The notes: generated by a model from the letters alone, not told the origin. A DNA stretch of 64,000 bases from Anaerolineales bacterium (GCA_016789305.1 JAEURJ010000025.1:159603-223602), one strand, 5' to 3'; positions 1 through 9,449 are shown, numbered from the stretch's first letter. Numbers and translations: made by a program.

Positions 1-100
1 GTTTAAAGTAATTTTTTGCATTTGTGACTTTCTCCTAATAGATGATTTTGAATGGTCAAATAAATGGTGGTCAATGCTTAAGTACGGAAGTTCATGTTTA

Positions 101-1762
101 TTAAGTCAATTGAGTGTACGGCACTGTCGGTATTTGCCGATCATCAGGGTGGATGGCTATCAGATGAGCGGCAGTCGGATTGACTCCCGGCTGTACAAAT
201 GAAAAGGCGTGGGCTTCGATCTCCTGATCCATCACTGTGACACGAGCATGTTGGCGCATGTGTTCAGCCCACGAAGGGGCAAGGATAATTTCCAGATAGC
301 GGTCAGGATCAGCCAGATCGCGAAAGAAATCCCAACGTATGGCGCCCTCTCGGTAGCGGAAACGGCGCATCTCCTCCATAGCATGAATAAATTTATCTGC
401 CTGTTCAGGCGAAACGCGATACTCCACTGTAACCATCACCGGCCCATCTTCCGGGGCTGGGGTGATCGCCACTTGAGGCTCCGGCCAGTGCATGGAAGGA
501 GACAAATCAAGATGTTGGATTGCTTTCAGGGACCAGTATCGGGTCGCTACCAACCCAACCACCAGAAACAATGCCGCGACGGTCAGTGCGAATCCATTCC
601 CGAAATTTTCAGCTAATGCGCCCCATGCGAAGCTGCCGATGGACATCGCTCCAGCAAAAACAAGAAGATACAGCCCAAGAGCCCGCGCTCGCACCCAGGC
701 TGGAGCGACTGTTGTTGCGGCAGTGGTTAAACTGGATGACGTTGCCAGCCAGGCCATTCCGCCCATCATCAAACAGATCACCAGTAGTGGCACAAAACGA
801 ATGTAGGCTAGCGCGAGTGTAGCTCCCGCAAAAACAACAGCTGCCGCCGCGGTTAATCTGTCAACAGATAATAAAGCTCTCAGGCGATGTTGGATTAATG
901 CGCTGCTCACTGCGCCAAAGCCAAAGCTACCCAGCAGAATTCCGTATCCGGCTGCCCCGAGGTTCAACTCATATCTGGCTACAGCAGGCAAGAGTGCCCA
1001 GAGAGCGCTGGCGCCGATTGTGAAAACCCCGATGCGAACAAGAACAGCCTGCAATGCCGGGGCATGACGAACGTATCGCATTCCGGCAACGATGGCGCCG
1101 AGAATATCTTCGGGAGGAGTATTGCTTGGAATAATAGTGCGTCGCCAGCGGTAAATCGCCACCAGTACCCAGAGAAAAGAGACAGCATTCAAAAAGAAAA
1201 CTGCCGCGGGACCCATAGTAGCAATGACGAGACCGCCAAGAGCTGGTCCAATGGCACGGGCAACGTTAAATCCTGTGGCATTCAGGGCAACTGCAGCGGG
1301 CAGGTCTTGACGTTCTACAAGATCAGGAACAATCGCCTGCCAGAGCGGTGCATCCAGTGCACTCCCTAATCCCATAAGGAAGGTCAGTGCCAACAAAGCC
1401 CAGGCATTTATGTGTTCCGCGAAAGTAAGTATTCCCAATACAAACGCGATGAGAAGCAACCAGGTCTCCGTGATCAACAACAGCTTCCTTCGGTCAACAA
1501 TGTCAGCAAGCGCTCCTGCAGGGAGTCCAAACAGAAAGACAGGCAGAAGAATAGCGGTTTGCATTAAGGCAACCAGAAGCGGAGAAGGAGTGAGCGAAGT
1601 CATCAGCCAGGAAGTACCTACGCTTTGCATCCAGGTACCAATATTGGATACGATCAACGCGATCCAAATCGAGCGAAAGATTGCCTTGCGGAGTGGGCTC
1701 CAGGGTGAATCGCCAGACATGTTATCTCTAGTAGCAGCAGATTTGCGTTGAGGATGATTCAT
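101..1762 (-). CDS. MFS exporter with C-terminal ABM-like domain
   Basis: The protein has 553 residues. Residues 25-420 form a hydrophobic 12-segment major facilitator permease of the enterobactin-exporter-like (MFS_3) type, with the loop motif GLPAGALADIVDRR after the second helices. Residues 440-540 are soluble (EYRVSPEQADKFIHAMEEM, then a WDFFRD segment) and resemble a ferredoxin-like antibiotic-biosynthesis-monooxygenase fold, a fusion known in this MFS group. The substrate cannot be told from sequence; efflux of a small toxic compound is likely. It is the last gene of a minus-strand redox cluster. The start has an upstream AGGAG about 10 bases away. Family confidence is high, substrate unknown. 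Confidence 0.85.
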   Translation of the reverse strand: MNHPQRKSAATRDNMSGDSPWSPLRKAIFRSIWIALIVSNIGTWMQSVGTSWLMTSLTPSPLLVALMQTAILLPVFLFGLPAGALADIVDRRKLLLITETWLLLIAFVLGILTFAEHINAWALLALTFLMGLGSALDAPLWQAIVPDLVERQDLPAAVALNATGFNVARAIGPALGGLVIATMGPAAVFFLNAVSFLWVLVAIYRWRRTIIPSNTPPEDILGAIVAGMRYVRHAPALQAVLVRIGVFTIGASALWALLPAVARYELNLGAAGYGILLGSFGFGAVSSALIQHRLRALLSVDRLTAAAAVVFAGATLALAYIRFVPLLVICLMMGGMAWLATSSSLTTAATTVAPAWVRARALGLYLLVFAGAMSIGSFAWGALAENFGNGFALTVAALFLVVGLVATRYWSLKAIQHLDLSPSMHWPEPQVAITPAPEDGPVMVTVEYRVSPEQADKFIHAMEEMRRFRYREGAIRWDFFRDLADPDRYLEIILAPSWAEHMRQHARVTVMDQEIEAHAFSFVQPGVNPTAAHLIAIHPDDRQIPTVPYTQLT

Positions 1763-1787
1763 ACAATAAACTCTCCTGTTTCAAAAG

Positions 1788-1850
1788 TCAGCGACGAGCC
1801 AGAGCGCCATAACACATGGCGGCAATCACACCGCCGTCCTTCAGAGTCAC
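1788..1850 (-). pseudogene. C-terminal fragment of a second SDR gene
   Basis: Reading the minus strand gives a 20-residue tail (LKDGGVIAAMCYGALARR then TGA) that closely matches the last residues of the SDR at 3829-4671 (LLMDGGVIAAMRFGALARH). There is no start codon or upstream domain. It is a relic of a duplicated SDR, left between the aldo/keto reductase gene and the MFS gene. Confidence 0.7.
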
Positions 1851-1855
1851 TACTA

Positions 1856-2899
1856 TCAATAGTCTGAAAACCGCTCATTACGCTCAAGCATAGTCAAGCG
1901 ATCCATCTCATCCTGACTTAACTCAAAGTCAAAGATAGAGAGGTTTTCAAGGATATGATCGGGATTGCTCGAGCCAGGGATGGCGATGTTGCCCGCCTGC
2001 AGGTGCCAGCGAAGAATGATCTGCGCCGAGGTCTTATCGTGGGCTTCTGCAATGGACACAACAGTTTCATCGTTAAAGAGAATTTGTGTTTGTCCGCGTC
2101 CGCCCAGCGGGTACCAGCCTTCAAAAACCGTGCCATACTGTTCGAGATGATCTTTCATCTGCATGCTCTGATGGTACAAATGAGTTTCGTTCTGCAAAAG
2201 GGCAGGCGTAATGGTTGTTGCATTTGCCAGCCGATCAAAATCCTCGGGCGTGTAAAAATTCGACAGCCCGATCGAACGAAGCTTCCCGGTTCCCACCGCC
2301 CGTTCCATTGCCTGATATGCCTCCACATCGCTGCCTGGCTGGGAATGGTGCAGAATCATCAAATCAATATAATCCAGCCCCAGCCTCTCAAGAGAGGCTT
2401 CAATGGCGTTATCTCCGTCATTAAAATCGGCTGTCCACATTTTGGTGGTTACAAATATTTCTTCTCTTGTGACAAGACCTTCGTCAATTGCTCTTTGAAT
2501 GGCGCGTCCCACTGCCGCTTCATTCCCATAGATACGGGTGGTATCAATCAAACGGCCTCCATAAAGAAGCAGATGATAGGCGGAGTTTTCACACTGGCTA
2601 TCAGACAGGCGAAAGGTTCCAAGCCCGATAATTGGCATGTTATAGCCACTGTTTAAGAGAACGGTTTCGGTTTCCAGTGATAGGTGGGAAGTTGATGCTG
2701 GCGTCGGCTCTGGAGACTGTGTGGCGGTTGGCGCAGATGTAGCTGTTGGCACAGAGGTGGATGTTGGCAAAGGGGGGTTGGTGGGTGCCGCAGATGGCGT
2801 AGTTCGAGGCGCACAAGCCGCCAGGAAACGGTTCAGGACAACACTGCCCATCCCCAGGGCAGCCAGCCGCAAAAAATCACGACGTGGTAATTTGGACAT
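1856..2899 (-). CDS. Aldo/keto reductase with Tat lipoprotein signal
   Basis: The product has 347 residues. It starts with a twin-arginine signal (PRRDFLRLAALGMGS) ending in a lipobox (FLAAC), then a Thr/Pro-rich linker, then an aldo/keto reductase barrel. The barrel shows GLGTFRL, DTTRIYGNEAAVGRAI, the catalytic-type lysine in FVTTKMW, LDYIDLMILHH, IGLSNFY and a C-terminal NADPH-binding IPGSSNP segment. This predicts a lipid-anchored NADPH-dependent carbonyl reductase exported folded by Tat, which is unusual for a normally cytosolic family. The ATG at 2899 was chosen because AAGGAAAATCTC precedes it; the open frame runs upstream into the next gene. The signal is nearly identical to that of the flavodoxin at 2931-3671. 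Confidence 0.88.
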   Translation of the reverse strand: MSKLPRRDFLRLAALGMGSVVLNRFLAACAPRTTPSAAPTNPPLPTSTSVPTATSAPTATQSPEPTPASTSHLSLETETVLLNSGYNMPIIGLGTFRLSDSQCENSAYHLLLYGGRLIDTTRIYGNEAAVGRAIQRAIDEGLVTREEIFVTTKMWTADFNDGDNAIEASLERLGLDYIDLMILHHSQPGSDVEAYQAMERAVGTGKLRSIGLSNFYTPEDFDRLANATTITPALLQNETHLYHQSMQMKDHLEQYGTVFEGWYPLGGRGQTQILFNDETVVSIAEAHDKTSAQIILRWHLQAGNIAIPGSSNPDHILENLSIFDFELSQDEMDRLTMLERNERFSDY

Positions 2900-2930
2900 G
2901 AGATTTTCCTTTTCTTGATTTCTTTCATGG

Positions 2931-3671
2931 TTACGTAAGCAGGTTGATGCGCTGCAGCCACGACTCGACCGCAGCGACGGCATCCTGCGCCTCTTCGCCG
3001 CGCACCGCCAGCCCATCGCCGACCGTCGCGCCGGGGCATGACGCGGTGTAGTCGCGCACAGTCGTTCCCAGTCCACTGCCCCCGTGTGTTGTGAAGGGAA
3101 AGATGGTTTTGCCGGTCCAGTCGAAGCCTTCAACGAAGGTGGACATGATCATGGGGGACCTGACGTTCCAGATAGGACTTCCCAGCAGCACGATGTCGTA
3201 GGGATCAATCGAGTCCAGCGGGTTTGCGATGGCTGGACGCGCATCGGACTCCTGTTCCTGTACGTTCTGCGCGACAGTTTCCTCATAATCGTCGGGGTAG
3301 GGATTGACGGGTTCGATCTGGTAAACGTCGCACCCGATGCGCTGGCTGATCATGCCCGCCAGGACTTCGGTGTTCCCAACATCGAGGTGAGTTCGCTCTC
3401 CATAGTAGTAGTTTTCACCAGCCCGCGAGAAGTAGACCAACAATACTTTATTTCCAGTCGAAGTTGGCTGGGCAGATTCCGTCTGCGGGGTGAGTGTTGC
3501 GCCGGTTGTGGCAGTGGCAGCCGCGGCGGAAGTGGCGGTCGGCTGAGGAAGCGTGGCTATCGCTTCGGGGGCAGGCTGCGGAGAGCAGGCTGCCAGGAAA
3601 CGGTTCAAGGCAACACTGCCCATCCCCAAGGCGACCATCTGCAAGAAATCACGACGTGAAATTTTGAACAT
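2931..3671 (-). CDS. Flavodoxin-like protein with Tat lipoprotein signal
   Basis: The product has about 246 residues. An N-terminal Tat motif (SRRDFLQMVALGMGS) and lipobox (FLAAC) are followed by an Ala/Thr/Pro linker. A flavodoxin_4-type domain follows: KVLLVYFSRAGENYYYG (FMN phosphate loop region), the YDIVLLGSPIWNVR loop and FPFTTHGGSGLG. Such proteins bind FMN and carry electrons or act as quinone/flavin reductases. Export is inferred from the signal. It lies 31 bases upstream of the Tat-type aldo/keto reductase in the same direction, so the two probably act together at the outer face of the membrane. The start at 3671 is set by the signal peptide. Confidence 0.85.
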   Translation of the reverse strand: MFKISRRDFLQMVALGMGSVALNRFLAACSPQPAPEAIATLPQPTATSAAAATATTGATLTPQTESAQPTSTGNKVLLVYFSRAGENYYYGERTHLDVGNTEVLAGMISQRIGCDVYQIEPVNPYPDDYEETVAQNVQEQESDARPAIANPLDSIDPYDIVLLGSPIWNVRSPMIMSTFVEGFDWTGKTIFPFTTHGGSGLGTTVRDYTASCPGATVGDGLAVRGEEAQDAVAAVESWLQRINLLT

Positions 3672-3828
3672 GAGTTTTATTATTTCTCTATCGCACGCCT
3701 CTAACTTGTGAGTTCCCTCGCATTGTAAAACCTGGAGTTGACTCCAAGTCAAGGGGAGATATGAGATGACTTGCCTTTCGGCACCATTTCGTCAGTGATA
3801 CTGTTCCTTGTTGATGTGTTCCATCCAA

Positions 3829-4671
3829 TCAGTGGCGAGCCAGAGCGCCAAATCGCATGGCGGCAATCACACCGCCGTCCATCAGAAGGTCACTGCCCGT
3901 GATGAAAGTTCCCTCGGAACCCATGAGTAAAGCCGCCGCAGCACCAACTTCATCAGGTGTGCCGCCGCGATGAACCGCGCAAAGTTCGATCATTCGCTGA
4001 TACCCAGCCGCGTTGGGACCTGTCATCTCATCCTTTGCGAGCGGGGTGTAGATGATGCCGGGGCTGATCGCATTGACCCGCGCTCCGCGCTCGCCCCATT
4101 GAACAGCGGCAGATTGGACGCGCAGTGAGTTGGCGCGTTTTGAGATCATATATGCTCGTCCCGAGTCTGGCACTTGATCGGGTTGAAGCATCGGCAGGGA
4201 TAGCAATTCATCTGTGGGAGTTTGTGCAAGCAACGCATCCTGCTCCCACCCAAACGGCGGAGACATGTGACCCGCCATGCTGGCGATGACAACACCTGAT
4301 CCGCCTGCCGCAATCACCTGCCCAAATTCCTCAAGCACCAGGGCCGTGCCGTACAGGTCAACTTTGAGAATCGCTTGCGGAGAAGCCTGCGTGGGCGATA
4401 ACCCTGCCGTGTGGATCACGCCAGTGACATCTCCCAGACCAGTTGCTGTAACCGCCAGCGCATGTACCGCCTCCCGTGAAGAAACGTCCACAAACTGAGT
4501 GCTGACCTGATACCCAATCGATGACAAAAGATCACTCGCGGCTTTGGCATTCGCCTCGCTCACATCTGCAATGAGCAGATGTTTTCCCACAGAGATACGA
4601 CGCGCAATCGCCTGACCAATCGCTCCCGCGCCAATCAATACAACAGCTTCTGTTCTTTGTGATGAACTCAT
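3829..4671 (-). CDS. Short-chain dehydrogenase/reductase (SDR)
   Basis: A Rossmann-fold oxidoreductase of about 280 residues. The nucleotide loop is GAGAIGQAIARRI and an acidic residue ends strand 2 (LLIADVS). The catalytic pair appears as YMISKRAN (Tyr-x3-Lys), followed by NAISPGIIYTPL and the C-terminal GSDLLMDGGV, so it is a classical SDR. The substrate is not evident. Two ATGs lie six bases apart: AAGGAG is one base from the first (4677) but seven from the second (4671), so 4671 is preferred. It sits in the AraC-linked redox cluster between two aldo/keto reductases. Confidence 0.88.
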   Translation of the reverse strand: MSSSQRTEAVVLIGAGAIGQAIARRISVGKHLLIADVSEANAKAASDLLSSIGYQVSTQFVDVSSREAVHALAVTATGLGDVTGVIHTAGLSPTQASPQAILKVDLYGTALVLEEFGQVIAAGGSGVVIASMAGHMSPPFGWEQDALLAQTPTDELLSLPMLQPDQVPDSGRAYMISKRANSLRVQSAAVQWGERGARVNAISPGIIYTPLAKDEMTGPNAAGYQRMIELCAVHRGGTPDEVGAAAALLMGSEGTFITGSDLLMDGGVIAAMRFGALARH

Positions 4672-4781
4672 TTTCATACTCCTTATATTTCATCCAAAAT
4701 CATTCAGTCCCTTTCAGTATTGCGCATGCGCGATCACAGGATTAGGACGATAGGGTTCTTTGATTCAGCAATACCTGTCTC

Positions 4782-5777
4782 TTATATTCCTGTCAATCGA
4801 TCCAATTCTTCAGGATACCGGGCTCCTTGCACCTGGATCTTTGCTGCTGCGGTCTCAATCTCTTGTAGATCATCTGCCGTCAATTCAATACCTGCAGCGC
4901 CGATGTTTTCTTCGAAGCGTGAAAGCTTTGTTGTGCCTGGGATGGGCACGATCCAGGGCTTTTGTGCCAGCAGCCAGGCGAGCGCGATTTGACCAGGGGT
5001 TACATTCTTTTGACTTGCAATCCTGCCAAGCAGATTAACCAGAGCTTGATTAACTTTGCGATTCTCCTCTTGAAAACGAGGGATACGACTTCGCAAGTCA
5101 GAACTGTGGAAAGCTGTATTTGAATCGATCTTGCCGGTGAGGAAACCTTTTCCCAAAGGGCTGTACGGAACAAATCCGATACCAAGCTCTTCCAAGGTTG
5201 GCAACACCTCTTCTTCGGGAAGTTTCCACCACAGCGAGTATTCATTCTGAACAGCTGTAATCGGCTGAACCGCGTGTGCCTGGCGGATAGTTTTAGCACT
5301 TGGCTCAGACAATCCAAAGTGTTTCACCTTGCCTTCCTGGATCAACTCCTTTACCGTACCCGCCACATCTTCAATGGGCACCTTCGGATCAACACGATGC
5401 TGGTAATACAGGTCAATAACATCAACCTTGAGTCGCTTGAGGGATTCCTCGGCTGCCCGTTTGATATGAGCTGGCTGGCTATTCAGCCCACCCAAATTCG
5501 TTCGGGCGATCGGGTCGAGATTCCAACCGAACTTCGTAGCGATCACCACCTGGTTGCGGAAAGGTGACAGGGCTTCTCCAACCAGTTCTTCATTCACAAA
5601 GGGTCCGTATATTTCGGCAGTATCAAAGAAGGTGACGCCGCGTTCAACAGCTGCACGGATAAGCGCGATCATCTCCCGCCGGTCCGGGATTGGTTCAAAA
5701 GAGCGGCTCATTCCCATACAGCCAAGTCCAATGGCCGAAACTTCTAATTTGCTGCTTCCAAGGCTTCGCTTCTGCAT
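4782..5777 (-). CDS. Aldo/keto reductase, cytosolic
   Basis: A 331-residue aldo/keto reductase of the YajO/Tas-like AKR13 type. It begins MQKRSLGSSKLEVSAIGLGCMGMS and has FFDTAEIYGP, the lysine segment VVIATKFGW, DLYYQHRVDP, HFGLSEPS, VQNEYSLW and the cofactor segment PIPGTTK. It reduces aldehydes or ketones with NADPH. The longer open frame upstream is ignored because AGGAG lies eight bases before the ATG at 5777 and the family N-terminus begins there. It is read divergently from the AraC-type regulator, the usual arrangement for a regulator and its first target gene. Confidence 0.9.
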   Translation of the reverse strand: MQKRSLGSSKLEVSAIGLGCMGMSRSFEPIPDRREMIALIRAAVERGVTFFDTAEIYGPFVNEELVGEALSPFRNQVVIATKFGWNLDPIARTNLGGLNSQPAHIKRAAEESLKRLKVDVIDLYYQHRVDPKVPIEDVAGTVKELIQEGKVKHFGLSEPSAKTIRQAHAVQPITAVQNEYSLWWKLPEEEVLPTLEELGIGFVPYSPLGKGFLTGKIDSNTAFHSSDLRSRIPRFQEENRKVNQALVNLLGRIASQKNVTPGQIALAWLLAQKPWIVPIPGTTKLSRFEENIGAAGIELTADDLQEIETAAAKIQVQGARYPEELDRLTGI

Positions 5778-5935
5778 GTTTGAAACTCCTATTCCGCGGA
5801 AAAGTTCATAAAAGGCGTCGGATAAAAATATTCTAGACCTTTTGGAGGGCATAGGGGTAGAATAATCATCCATAATGATTGTATGATTCTGCAAACCTGA
5901 GCGCATAATACTCAGAAAAGATTGAGAAATAGCTT

Positions 5936-6883
5936 ATGAATTCAATACTTCCAGATCAAACGGAGCGAGATACCCACAGATTGGAAACCAGTAGAAATGA
6001 GCTGGCTGAATTGATCGCACGTAACCAGCGCGAGGATGGCTTTACAATGAAATTAAAAGGCCTGCTTCTCTTCCGCGAATCCGCACCGGGTGATTCAATT
6101 CACAGTGTCTACAATCCATCCCTTTGCGTGGTTGCTCAAGGCAGCAAGGAGTTTTTCCTTGGTCGTGAACGCTATGTTTATGATCCTGCACACTATCTTC
6201 TGGTGACAGCAGAACTGCCACTGGTGGGGCATGTTATCGAAGCCACAAAAGAGCAGCCCTATCTAAGTCTCCGTCTGGAACTGGACCCTGCCTTGGTTAG
6301 CACGGTGATGATCGAAGCTGCTGAAATTTCTCCCAAGCAGCCTGTCGATGCTAAAGCGATGCATGTTGGGAGCTTGGATGCTGATCTTCTGGGTGCCGTG
6401 GTAAGGCTTGTCCGGCTTGTGGAAGTACCTGCTGAGGCCCCGTTCCTGGCACCATTGATCACGCGGGAGATCATTTACCGTTTATGGATGGGTGAACAGC
6501 ACGACAGGCTTCTTCATATTACGGCTGTTGGCGGCTACACTCCACATATCGCCAAGGCGATTGAACTGCTCAATCAAGGCCTTGATCAACCGCTTCGAAT
6601 TGAACATATTGCACATGAACTTGGAATGAGTGTCTCCGGATTCCATCACCACTTCAAATCTGTCACAGCTATGAGTCCCTTGCAGTACCAGAAACGGCTA
6701 CGGCTCCAGGAGGCCCGCCGTCTCATGCTCGGTGAAGGTCTTGACGCAACTAGTGCAGCCTTCCGCGTTGGCTATAGCGACGCTTCACATTTCAACCGGG
6801 AATATAAAAGCCTTTTTGGTTTACCGCCAATGCGTGACGTGGAACGACTGCGAGGCGATACAAGCCAAGGCATCGGTGCATAA
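5936..6883 (+). CDS. AraC-family transcriptional regulator
   Basis: The product has 315 residues. The N-terminal half is an AraC_N cupin-like domain (SVYNPSLCVVAQGSKEFFLG, YDPAHYLLVTAELPL). The C-terminal 100 residues carry two helix-turn-helix units (LRIEHIAHELGMSVSGFHHHFK and DATSAAFRVGYSDASHFNREYK). Related proteins such as YqhC control aldehyde-reductase genes. Here the neighbour across the 158-base gap is an aldo/keto reductase, so activation of the minus-strand redox cluster by a reactive carbonyl or quinone is a reasonable inference. The start codon has only a weak ribosome site. Confidence 0.9.
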   Translation: MNSILPDQTERDTHRLETSRNELAELIARNQREDGFTMKLKGLLLFRESAPGDSIHSVYNPSLCVVAQGSKEFFLGRERYVYDPAHYLLVTAELPLVGHVIEATKEQPYLSLRLELDPALVSTVMIEAAEISPKQPVDAKAMHVGSLDADLLGAVVRLVRLVEVPAEAPFLAPLITREIIYRLWMGEQHDRLLHITAVGGYTPHIAKAIELLNQGLDQPLRIEHIAHELGMSVSGFHHHFKSVTAMSPLQYQKRLRLQEARRLMLGEGLDATSAAFRVGYSDASHFNREYKSLFGLPPMRDVERLRGDTSQGIGA

Positions 6884-7328
6884 TCGGATTAATAAATCTC
6901 CTTGTTCTTACTATTAGAGGGGAACGGTCAGATCATATTAACTTCGAATATTGCTTCAATCTGAATGTGTTGGATTGACTACTATGGGAATACATAAATC
7001 AAAAACGGCAGAAATAAATCTCTGCCGTTTTTGATTTTGGCTTGATTGCAAGCCGTTTTTAGTCGAAAAATCCCAAAAAACAGTAAATTTCTGCCACCTA
7101 CGTGTCGCCTACGTTCTTAAACGAAACTTATACCCTTATACCGGATATGTATCCCGTCGAACAAATCCGATTGCGGCTTTGAAGTGAAAATGAAATTGCA
7201 CATGAATATCTGTAATTTAGCCATCAACAAGGTTTACTAGGTTTGGTATTTTAATATCATTGCCCTGTTATCAAGGAAGGAGTTGTTCCAAGCAGGGTAG
7301 TGATTGCTTCCTTGTTGGCGGGAAGTAC
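6884..7328 (+). other. Convergent intergenic region
   Basis: This gap lies between the 3' ends of the AraC gene and the unknown gene at 7329. Apart from the hairpin at 7002-7031, no gene, repeat or regulatory site was recognised. Confidence 0.6.
7002..7031. terminator. Bidirectional intrinsic terminator
   Basis: An 11-bp perfect stem (AAAACGGCAGA paired with TCTGCCGTTTT) has an eight-base loop. The stem has A on one side and T on the other, so it can work in both directions between the convergent AraC gene and the gene at 7329. Confidence 0.75.
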
Positions 7329-8819
7329 TTAATCCAGCGGTTTGTTCTGTGCCAACCATACCCGGCTTTCTCTTCTCGCCTCATCCGGAATAAACTTTGA
7401 GTCACTCCTGGTTTCGTGCATGGATTCCACTAGTCTTTCGTCGTTTATCAACTCGGCGGATAATCCTAGAAAATCACGATAATCATTTACATCCAGAGCA
7501 AAACTCAGTGATTCTCGCAATGCCTTCCGTTCCATAAATTCACTGCGATTTTTCTCCTCTTGCCATACGTGATCTGCCGGTCCACATACCCCCAGCAAGG
7601 TAATATATTCTGTCTCGACTTCTTGATATCCAAATCGTCCGCGAACGATTTCTCCAGTTTTGAACTGTTGCAAAATTCGGCTTTGATTCCAAACTTTCTG
7701 CGCTTGCTCTGCCACTGATGCCTCTTGAAAATAATTTGTGAGTGAGGTAAATCGAAAGTACTCCGAATTTTCTCCAAGCATTTGGTCAATTTGGAAATGA
7801 CCAATATCAAGGTGAATATCATTTGCGAGTTTTCCTGGAGTTGGATAACGATCCGCAAATTTATAGGTGTCGCCGCAAATTGTCTCAAAACTTTTATAGG
7901 AAATAGGTTTAGCATCCAGATCGATTAGGACTTTGTAAGTAATCCGTTGCGGTTCCATCCGAGCGGCGTCGATCCAATAGGGTCCGTTTATGAGTTTCGT
8001 CTTTAATCGGATATGGTTCGCTTTGATCTCTTCCTCGCTTAGTATTCGTCCATCGTTCTTCACATCTGGTTCGTTTGCCAGGTTAACGATCTCCTTTTCC
8101 ACCCAATCCGTGGCATCAACGAACTTCACAAAATAGTGTGAATTCCCCACGTGGCCTTCTCGTTTGACACAGGTGTTCCAGAAGAGTTTATCTTTAGCTA
8201 ACCATACCCCTCCTTCGGCTGTCTGATAACGACAAATCATGCGGGAAACGCCATCGCTTTGCCATTCAAAAGACCTGGCTTTGAAATCAAATTCCTTCAT
8301 CTCCTTCTCATGAGAGAGCTCAAATAAGAGGTCCCACACTTGTCTCCATGCCTCTTGAATACGTTTCTCTTCCTGCTCTGCCATTTGGGTGATAGATTGC
8401 TTTTTTGCCTCCAGCAGCTCGATCAATTCGTAGCCAGCTTCAGGTGGTAAATGTAAGATTTCTTCGTAAACATCCTCACCCTTGGGCTTTTCAATGTCTG
8501 ATTCTAGTTCGCCTTTCTTTCGCTTCTTGCCGGATGGCAGGTTTATCTCGAATCGATGAACCAAACGAGTAACAGATACGCCATCGGATTTCCAGGCTTC
8601 TTGCGAAACCAGTTCACTTAATAGTTTCAGAGACTCGGTTCCATTTAGGGTCTCTATGTTTCTATTGATGTTATTCCAGATGATCAGCCCTTGATCTTGC
8701 CAATTATGGAAATGGCGCGATTCAAGCCATTCTGGACACCCTTCTGGCTTATTGCTTTTATGGAAGCGCTGATAATTCGGATATTCATTAAATCGGATAC
8801 CCCACGTTGCTTCTGTCAT
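7329..8819 (-). CDS. Protein of unknown function with duplicated motif
   Basis: A 496-residue soluble, charged protein that I do not recognise. There is no signal peptide or membrane segment. A Lys-rich stretch at about 94-112 is followed by a helical, probably coiled-coil region at about 120-165 (ELIELLEAKKQSITQMAEQE). Two similar segments occur: EAWKSDGVSVTRLVHRF near residue 75 and FEWQSDGVSRMICRY near 184. They suggest a duplicated unit. Start 8819 (second ATG) is preferred because GAGGT sits six bases before it and directly abuts the first. It stands alone between unrelated genes and is somewhat AT-rich. Confidence 0.75.
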   Translation of the reverse strand: MTEATWGIRFNEYPNYQRFHKSNKPEGCPEWLESRHFHNWQDQGLIIWNNINRNIETLNGTESLKLLSELVSQEAWKSDGVSVTRLVHRFEINLPSGKKRKKGELESDIEKPKGEDVYEEILHLPPEAGYELIELLEAKKQSITQMAEQEEKRIQEAWRQVWDLLFELSHEKEMKEFDFKARSFEWQSDGVSRMICRYQTAEGGVWLAKDKLFWNTCVKREGHVGNSHYFVKFVDATDWVEKEIVNLANEPDVKNDGRILSEEEIKANHIRLKTKLINGPYWIDAARMEPQRITYKVLIDLDAKPISYKSFETICGDTYKFADRYPTPGKLANDIHLDIGHFQIDQMLGENSEYFRFTSLTNYFQEASVAEQAQKVWNQSRILQQFKTGEIVRGRFGYQEVETEYITLLGVCGPADHVWQEEKNRSEFMERKALRESLSFALDVNDYRDFLGLSAELINDERLVESMHETRSDSKFIPDEARRESRVWLAQNKPLD

Positions 8820-9386
8820 AGGCATACCTCATCATAAGAATTTGCACGGTGAATCGGCGAAGTAAATAATTTTACCGGTTCCAAGTGAAAAGCAAAGTGA
8901 ATCATCAATTTGGAGAAATGAAAATCGTTGAGGACAACTCACCGTAAGGAACACCTATTTATGACAGATCTCTCCCTTTCATCATCGCTTTGGCAATCCC
9001 AGGGACATGGTAAACTAATTCTTCTCCCCCATTACATAGCAAGTTGCCATGTTGGTTCAAGAGAACGGCTCCACCCGTCACTCAAAACAAGAAAAAAACG
9101 CTAAAATAAACCAAAATATCTGATTTTTTGAATAAAATTCTATATGAATGCCACTTCTGCCACCGCCCACGCTTGTCCCAATATTGCCTTTACTAAGTTG
9201 GTGCAATGGAACACAGATCTTGATTACCGTCAGATTGATTTTGAAACAGGATATAACCCCTCCGACAACACACATTGTCTCGGCCGATTGGTACGGATTG
9301 CAAAGTTATACAGTTAGTAGTCTATAGCTACCTAAAGGAAGCCAACGAGTCCTAAAATGATTCACTGATATGAATTTCACCCGCTA
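8820..9386. other. Intergenic region without recognised gene
   Basis: About 560 bases upstream of the unknown gene. It must hold that gene's promoter, but I could not place one with confidence. A 65-codon frame on the minus strand at 9078-9275 has no ribosome site and no recognisable sequence, so I do not call it. Confidence 0.5.
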
Positions 9387-9442
9387 TTTCAAAGCAGAAA
9401 CAGGTGGAAAACGCTATACATCCACCTGTTTCTGCTTTGAAA
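9387..9442 (-). terminator. Long perfect hairpin at the end of the glycan operon
   Basis: A 22-bp stem without mismatch (9387-9408 with 9421-9442) has a 12-base loop. It starts seven bases beyond the stop codon of the glycosidase gene. There is no T-tract after it on the minus strand, so it may stabilise the mRNA end as well as stop transcription. Confidence 0.65.
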
Positions 9443-9449
9443 ATAACTT

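Noticed and set aside
1955..2656. Long plus-strand open frame of 233 codons
   Set aside because: It lies fully antisense to the aldo/keto reductase at 1856-2899, has no ribosome site and shows no protein-like motif.
9078..9275. 65-codon minus-strand frame in an intergenic gap
   Set aside because: No ribosome site, no recognisable sequence.
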